Below, one piece after another: positions 45,601 to 52,500 of a DNA stretch of 64,000 nucleotides. A program made the position numbers and the translations under genes. How positions within the stretch are numbered: position 1 is the stretch's first letter; the number at the start of each line of letters is the position of its first letter. Source of the stretch: Symbiodinium natans (taxonomy: Eukaryota; Sar; Dinophyceae; Suessiales; Symbiodiniaceae); NCBI GenBank assembly GCA_905221605.1, contig CAJNDS010002624.1, forward strand, positions 221,501 through 285,500. The letters run 5' to 3'. The notes below the pieces were generated by a model. That model searched no databases, was not told the DNA's origin, and saw nothing but the letters and a program-made list of their open reading frames with translations.

Positions 45601-46104
45601 TTCTAAAGTATCAGCCGCTTGCCGCCTGGCGGGGCCCGCCTGGCGGGGCCCGCTTTTCCATTCTGTGCCGAACGGCTTGATGTCTTGTTTAAACCGTCAG
45701 AGTCAATGATATCCATTTGCGCTGTATCGTGCTCCATTGTAATGCAACGTAAGCCGCTTTTGACATACTTGCGGTGTGCTGCAGTAGTATGCCACATGAA
45801 ACAATTGTTTTCAAGTCATCTTGACTTTTGGACAGGGTGCTGTACTGCTTTTTAAACATGATGCTCGAAGTAACAATAATGTCATATAAAGGAAAACTGT
45901 AAAACATGATTTATTTGAAAGTAAAGCTGAATTAGGATTTAGCGAAAAAGGGCGTAGGGTTTGGGGACCCTGCTCTTTAGAGTTGGGGAATAGGAAACTG
46001 GACAAAAAGAAAGCCGATTCAACCTGAATCGGGGCCCATTCAACCTGGATGCCCCAGGAACCCAAATCCTGCATTTCCCGGATCTCTGGTCAGACCTGGG
46101 TTCC

Positions 46105-46135
<31 letters not shown>

Positions 46136-46487
46136 AATACCAGGTTTTTTTCCTGGTCTTTTTTTGTTTTTTTTTTTTTTTTTTTTTTTTTTTCTTTTTT
46201 TTTTTTGGGGGGGGGGGCGGGGGGGAAGGCACAATGCAACAAACTGGAACATCAAGCGGTCCTCAGGCACCGTCCACTTCATAGCCGTCGCTGCTTTGCC
46301 ATTCTTAAGCGGGCGCTGGGCTGCGCAGTGTAGCACGAGATCCGCACTCAAGGGACTGGCTTCGGCTTGCGCAATATGACTCCCCGTCGAAGCGGTAGGA
46401 AGTCCCATCCAAAGAACATCCATCACCCCTAGGCTCAGCGCGATCTCGAAAGGCCTTCCCTCTAGGGAAGAGCAGAAACGGCCGGAG

Positions 46488-46530
<43 letters not shown>

Positions 46531-49500
46531 CATGATTCCCTGCCTATGTGCAGAGCGTGACAATGGAAGTGGACAGCGTTCACTTCACAGCCCCCAAGAT
46601 CTGCTGCTGAGTAGCCTAGCTATGCCGTCAGCAGTTTTGAGGCTGGCTATATCATGCAGCCAGTCCTGGTGCCGGAAAGAAACAACTGGAGTTCATGTTT
46701 AGCAAAGCTGGCGTGGCCGATGATAAATAATTCTGGCATGCACATAAAGGATTATGGCAGCGGGGCTCCGTAGATTGCTTTTGGCTTCTTCAAGCGCCTC
46801 AACAGTCGGGGCCTCTTAGCCTCCTCCACAAGCCCATCAACATCGCCGTTGGAAACGAAGTCCCAAAAACCGGGCAGTCGATGGACAAGCAGACGAGCTA
46901 CGTCCCGCACGACCGAGCGTTCCCCCTCAAGGGAACATTCTGCGTGCACGTTCCGTTTAGCGCGAAGAGCTGCAAGAAGGCATTCGCCAGCAGAGCCAGA
47001 AAGGCGTAGTTCGCCCATAGGCATGAAAATTTGTCCTAAAGACATGTCGGGAGTGCCCCGCTTGCAGAGTTGCATCCAGGGCTTACTCCGATTGACTGCG
47101 AAACACGGCGCACAGAAGTGCTCGTTCAAAAAAATGAGAAAAACGCTTGCACGACTGCTTCAGCTTGGCCTTGGCCAAGCTCTGCCGCCCGAGGTCCTCC
47201 ACTGCCTGACCATGAAATACATAGCTTCAGAGATGATCTGGCATTCTAGAACGTATCTCAGAAACTATCTGGACTCGCCAACCATATCAATGCAATTCAT
47301 GACTAGAACAGGGCCGAAGCCTTCGCGTCGTGCTTCTTCGGCGCATCGTACGCGGCGTGGGCAACGCTGCCCAACTGGAAGGCGTACCGCATCCTGCGCT
47401 AGCATCATTTTCAGTGTTGGTTTCGAAACGCTAACCCTCTCCACTGCAACAGTTGACATTACAACAGATTCTGCAAAACAGGTGTCGGGAGGGGGCGGGT
47501 GAGCTGGTGTCCTCTTCTTTAGCGGGAACCTCGCCTTCCACGCTGAAAGTTGCGCTCGCTCTGCCCAGGCACACGTGACCCCGCGAAGCTGGGGCGTCGG
47601 CGCCCTGCAACAGTGGTTTATGTAGTCCACCAGGCTGTTGCAAGGCTGGGGCGCGGTCTTGGGGAGGTTCTCCTTGGCGAAGCTGGCCGCAGCCTGGAGC
47701 TTGGGGACGGCGCGCCCATCCGGCGTGTCGGCGTCTGTTGAAACCATGACGACATCCCCGTCATAGTCCCCCCCGGCCAACGCAGTGATGCCAAGGCCTT
47801 CACAACTGCAAATAACGCAGTTGTCCGGGATGTATCTCATTTGCTCCGGCGCCGGCAAATCGACTGCTTTCCAAACTTCGATGTCTTGCGGAAGCATCAG
47901 CGGCGTCCTCCAAAAGCCACCACTGGGCCTTTCAGGACCTGCCCGTCCACGACCGCAATGCACTGCTTTGGGCCGAGCTTGCCCCAAATGTTGGGCAGCG
48001 CGAAAAGCCCTGCGCCCCAGCCTTCGAGAGGAAGATGAGGCTTGTCTTGCTGGCGATCAAACTCGGCAAGGAATCGCCGGCCTCCTCGCAGCATGGCCTC
48101 TTTGGCGCCGATGGCCTGCAACCTCCATGGCTTCGGCAACACCTCTGTGCGTTGCAGGAGGCTCAGCGGCGTTGGGTCCTCTATGGCTTCGACGTACTTG
48201 ACCTCCACGCATTCCTGCCCAACGCTGTGACGCGGAGGGTCTTCGCTGGAAGGACCGGGCCCTGCGTTTGAAGGCGCTATGCGACGCAGGGCGTTGCCTG
48301 ATGGCAGTGGCTTGTCCTTGCAAGGGAGCGGTTCGCTCCATCACTGCCTCCAGCTTGTCCCTCCTGTCCCGGCAAGATTCTCGGACCTCCGCCTTCGCCT
48401 CGTTTCTGGCAGCCCATGTTGGCGGGAGGCAAGCACGCAGAGCCAGAACAGAAGCCAGCTGCGTATGCAGCTGCGGCTTTCCCTGCGTGCTCTGCGATGC
48501 TTGCACTATGTCCAGCCCATAAGTCAAGCCAGCATCATGGTCTGGCTGCCATTGTGCCTTGATGCAAGACCTTCGAAGTCTCAGCTTCCTTCCAAGAGTC
48601 TCGCTGATGACGATCATGCCCTTGACCAGGACTGCGTCACCCTTTACCAGAAGGACAACCCGAAATTGCGGCGAGTGGTAAAGGAGCCGAGTCTTGTGGA
48701 AATCGGGTCGGGATGACTTGAGCAATCTTCGATCTCCATATTGGAGGGTGCACCTCCAGTCTTTTCATTCACTTGTTCCGCGCAAAGCACGCGTTCCCAG
48801 AGCAAAACGGCTGCGACTAGAGCAACCATGCATATGCCAAGCAAGCATAGCAAGCATAAGGGTTTCCGAGACCTTCGACTCTTTGAGGCCCGTCGTTTCG
48901 ATCCCTTATTCTCTCTCTTCTATAGCACTCCCCAGACCCCCCTGAAGGCTGTGCACAGCCAGCCTGAATGAAAGTGAGCAGCATCACATCTTTCATTCGA
49001 CGGCGTCCGAAGCTGCAGGAATGCAGCCACAGAGCCGTGGGACCGCAGTTCTGCAGCTAGCGAAATCTTTTGGGTGCTCGCAACAAGAATCGCGCAGTAA
49101 TGCATCTCTGAAGGACCGGGGGGCTCCGGACTTCGTCCTCCGCTTTCACCCCGGTCCTGAAGAAATGCATTACTGCGATTTTTGACGGAACGCTCGCCCT
49201 CCAAAAGCGCTCTAAAGTGCGATTTCGCCAGCTGCAGAACTGCGGTCCCACGGCTCTGCGGCTGCATTCCTGCAGCTTCGGACGCCGTCGAATGAAAGAT
49301 GTGATGCTGCTCACTTTCATTCAGGCTGGCTGCGCACAGCCTTCAGGGGGGTCTGGGGAGTGCTGTAGACGAGAGAGCCAAGCTGGCAGCTGCGTGGTTG
49401 CTGGACTCTGCACGTCAGTCTTGCCAACCCAAGTGGCAAGAGTGCTGCGCGGAGGCTTGCCGGCCTCGGCCCGGCAATTTTGGCAGGCAAGAGTGCTGCG

Positions 49501-52500
49501 CAGAGGCTTGCCAGCCTCGGCCCGGCAATTTTGGCAACTGGCAAGGGTGCTGCGTGGGGCTTGCCGGCCTCGGCCCGGCAATTTTGGCAACCTGGCAAGG
49601 GTGCTGCGTGGGGCTGCCGGCCCCGGCCCGGCAATTTTGGCAACCTGGCACGAGTGCTGCGCGGAGGCTTGCCGGCCTCGGCCCGGCAATTTTGGCAACC
49701 TGGCAAGGGGCCCCGTGGAGACTTGCCAGCCCCCCCTCTCCCCGGCAAGTTCCCCCAAGTCCGTTTGCCAGGTTGCCAAAATTGCCAGCCGTCTGGGGGC
49801 GCGCCTCCGGCAAGTTCCCCCAAGTCCGTTTGCCAGCTTGCCAAAATTGCCAGCTGTCTGGGGGCGGCTCTGGCAAGTTCCCCCAAGTCCGTTTGCCAGC
49901 TTGCCAAAATTGCCAGCCGTCCGGGGGCGCGGCTCTGGCAAGTAGCCAAGCCGAATCACAATCATCTTCGCGTGCGCCCCATCTCAGGGCAGCACCACGC
50001 ATCGTCCTAGAAGGCGAGTGAAGTTGGCCTTGGTGGATGTGGCACTTTCCAAATGCTGTGGCAAGAAGAACGAGGTTCCGAAAGCTTCCGGCGTCTGCAA
50101 GCTTCCCACGCTGCGAGCGCAGGTCCGACGTAAGGACCGGAAGGACCTGAACAAAAAACAGGAGCGACCGCAAGCAAGGCTTGTGCATGTACTGGGCCTT
50201 GTCAGCGTCAAGGTTGCGTGTGTCAGAAGCAGCTACAGACCCTTGAGGCTCTGAAGGCTTCTAGGGAGACCCTTCACCGTTCACGCTCTGAAGAGTTTTC
50301 AACCCTCGTCTCGGCACCATTTGCGCGCAGACAGCCCGATCACCAAGCCACAGTGCGATCCTTTCTGTTTTGTGAAAAAAACCGCAAGTACAATGAACCT
50401 GCAAGAAGTCGAAAACATCCCATCATGATTTATTGTATCACATTTCCTCACAAATACACGCATTCAACTTTTTGGGCTCAGCCACCCCCCCCCTCCTCCC
50501 ACGGTATGGCGTCCCCACAAAATTGGCACATATAAAATGCGACTGTTTTTCGAGAGAAAAAATGCAGACAAAATGAAGCTACTGAAGATCACACCTGAAG
50601 GGCTCTCAAGGACATAGGGAAACCCTTCAGGCCTTGAAGGATGTAAGGAAACCCTTCAGACTCTGAAGATTTTGGCGAAACCCTTCAGGCTCTGAAAGGT
50701 TTTTATCTCACCTGCACATCGACGCAGGTGCTACAAGGTTTGCAAGCCATCTGCTTTTTCAGGGTTCAGGGTTCAGGGTTTAGGGTTTAGGGTTCAGGAT
50801 ATAGGGTTTAGGCGCTTTAGGGTGTAGGGGTTTATTTACTTCCTTTTCAACCAGGCCTAAACCACTGGTCAACATCCAGCACCCAAACATTCCAAAAGTC
50901 CTATCGCGCGGCTGCCGTAACCTCGCCCTCAATGGCATACTACGCCTCTCAACCTTTCTACATCTGGCACCCAACCCTTAAACCCTAAACCCCAAAAGGA
51001 CCCTAAACCCTAAACCCCAGGCCCCAAACCCGAAACCCTGAACCGTAGACCCCTAAACCCTGTAAACCCCATTCCCCATTCCCCATTCCCCATTCCCTTA
51101 AACCCTAAACCCTAAACCCCAAACCCTAAACCGCCAAAAGGGAGCCGATGCCTCCAGGACCGCTCGTTGGTGACGTTGTGCGCGTAGACCACGGCATCCA
51201 TGGTCTCCCAGGGGCCAGGAGGCCGAAAAAGGGGGGTGTAGGGTTTGGGGTTTAGGGTTTGGGGTTTAGGGTTTGGGGTTCAGGGTGTTTAGGCTTTAGG
51301 GTTCAGGGTTTTGGGCTTCCGGCATTTTGGGCACTTTGTTCTCTAAACCCTGAAACCCCAAACCCTAAACATAGTGATTGGCAGGGGAAATATTGGAAAT
51401 TGCCTACGCCCCCGGAGTAGGCCGCATGCGCGGCCTTCGTGCCCAAGGTTTCCTAGTGGAAAAGAGGGTTTCTTTGTAGGGGTGAGCGTCCCACACACTC
51501 TCAGCGAACCTGAGTGTAGGAATACCCAGGGAGTTTGTACAGGGCATCCTATTTCGGGATTCCTTACCCTTGCCTTGTTTGGCAGCAGAATAGTAGCCCT
51601 TGCGGTTGAGTAGCACCTTGATGCTGCTGCCACATAGATCACGCAAGACACCAAGATGCAAGATGTGCAACAGGTCCATGCCCCCTCCACCAATTCGATA
51701 TTCCATCCCCAGAGGGGGGCTTCCCACATCCTGGCTTGCTCGCCAGCCCGCTTCCCCCGGGAAATGTCGGTGTAGACCAAGTCAAGCAGTCGTTGCCTCT
51801 GGTGGCTGCACAGCACCTGCAAATTTCAGATGTGAGCGTCTCTTGTGGCGCCTCCGTTCTCTGCCCCAGGGTTAGGGATTTCGGGTTGATGGAGTGGAAG
51901 AAGCATCTTCCCTGAACCCTGAAGCCTCAACCTTACACCCTGAACCCCAGACCCAAAACCTGAAAACCCTCAACCCTCAACCCTCAACCTCAAAACTTAC
52001 ACCCTAAACCCTGGGGTCTGGGTTCCCCCCTGTAACCTAAGCGAAGACGGGGTTGGACTTCCTGTTGCAAAGCAAGGCGAAGAAACAGAAGAGGGGTTCC
52101 AGAGACAAAGGTTTAGGGTTTAGGGTTTAGGATTTTGGGGACTGGGGTTTACGGTTTAGGGTTTAGGGTTCAGGGTTCAGGGTTTAGGGTTCAGGGTTTA
52201 GGGTTTAGGGTTTGTGGGCCCTGGACACCAGGCGGCCTCAGCCTCCGCCTCCTTGTTCTTGCGGAGGAGGGCGTGGTAGAACCTTAGATATGCAATTGGG
52301 GCGAATTAGGGTTTGGGGGTTAGGGAAGTTCAGGGAAGTTTGGGGTGTAGGATTTCGGGAGTGCAGTTACACGTGGATAAAAATCATACTCTATCAGTAT
52401 TTCGGGCGTTCGGGGCGAGTCCGGTATTCAGGCCCCGTTGCGGTAGCTATAATCGTACAGGCCTTTGTGTTCAGAATAACTACCCAACACGCGGACCATA

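Larger units (their letters stand above)
45114..46750. other. Left part of the telomere-repeat-free island
   Basis: Contains repeated GGCGGGGCCCGC motifs near 45.49 and 45.64 kb, a short direct duplication GGGTCTCAGGCCTGCA at 45.27 and 45.32 kb, a CGGCTTGATG(G/T)CTTGTTTAAA pair at about 45.415 and 45.67 kb, poly-G/poly-T/poly-G at 46.11-46.23 kb, and a CA microsatellite. Open frames here have no recognised motif. Confidence 0.6.

Noticed and set aside
46752-48725. RNA virus origin for the polymerase relic
   Set aside because: The D-Y-D-G-D signature and block order are those of the cellular RDR family used in RNA silencing, and no other viral genes are present.
48900-49380. CRISPR array or bacterial element
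   Set aside because: One long inverted repeat, not direct repeats with spacers, and the context is eukaryotic.
49217-50188. Open frames of 176-257 codons over the mirrored minisatellites
   Set aside because: All six frames are open because the units lack stops; the predicted peptides are just the repeat.
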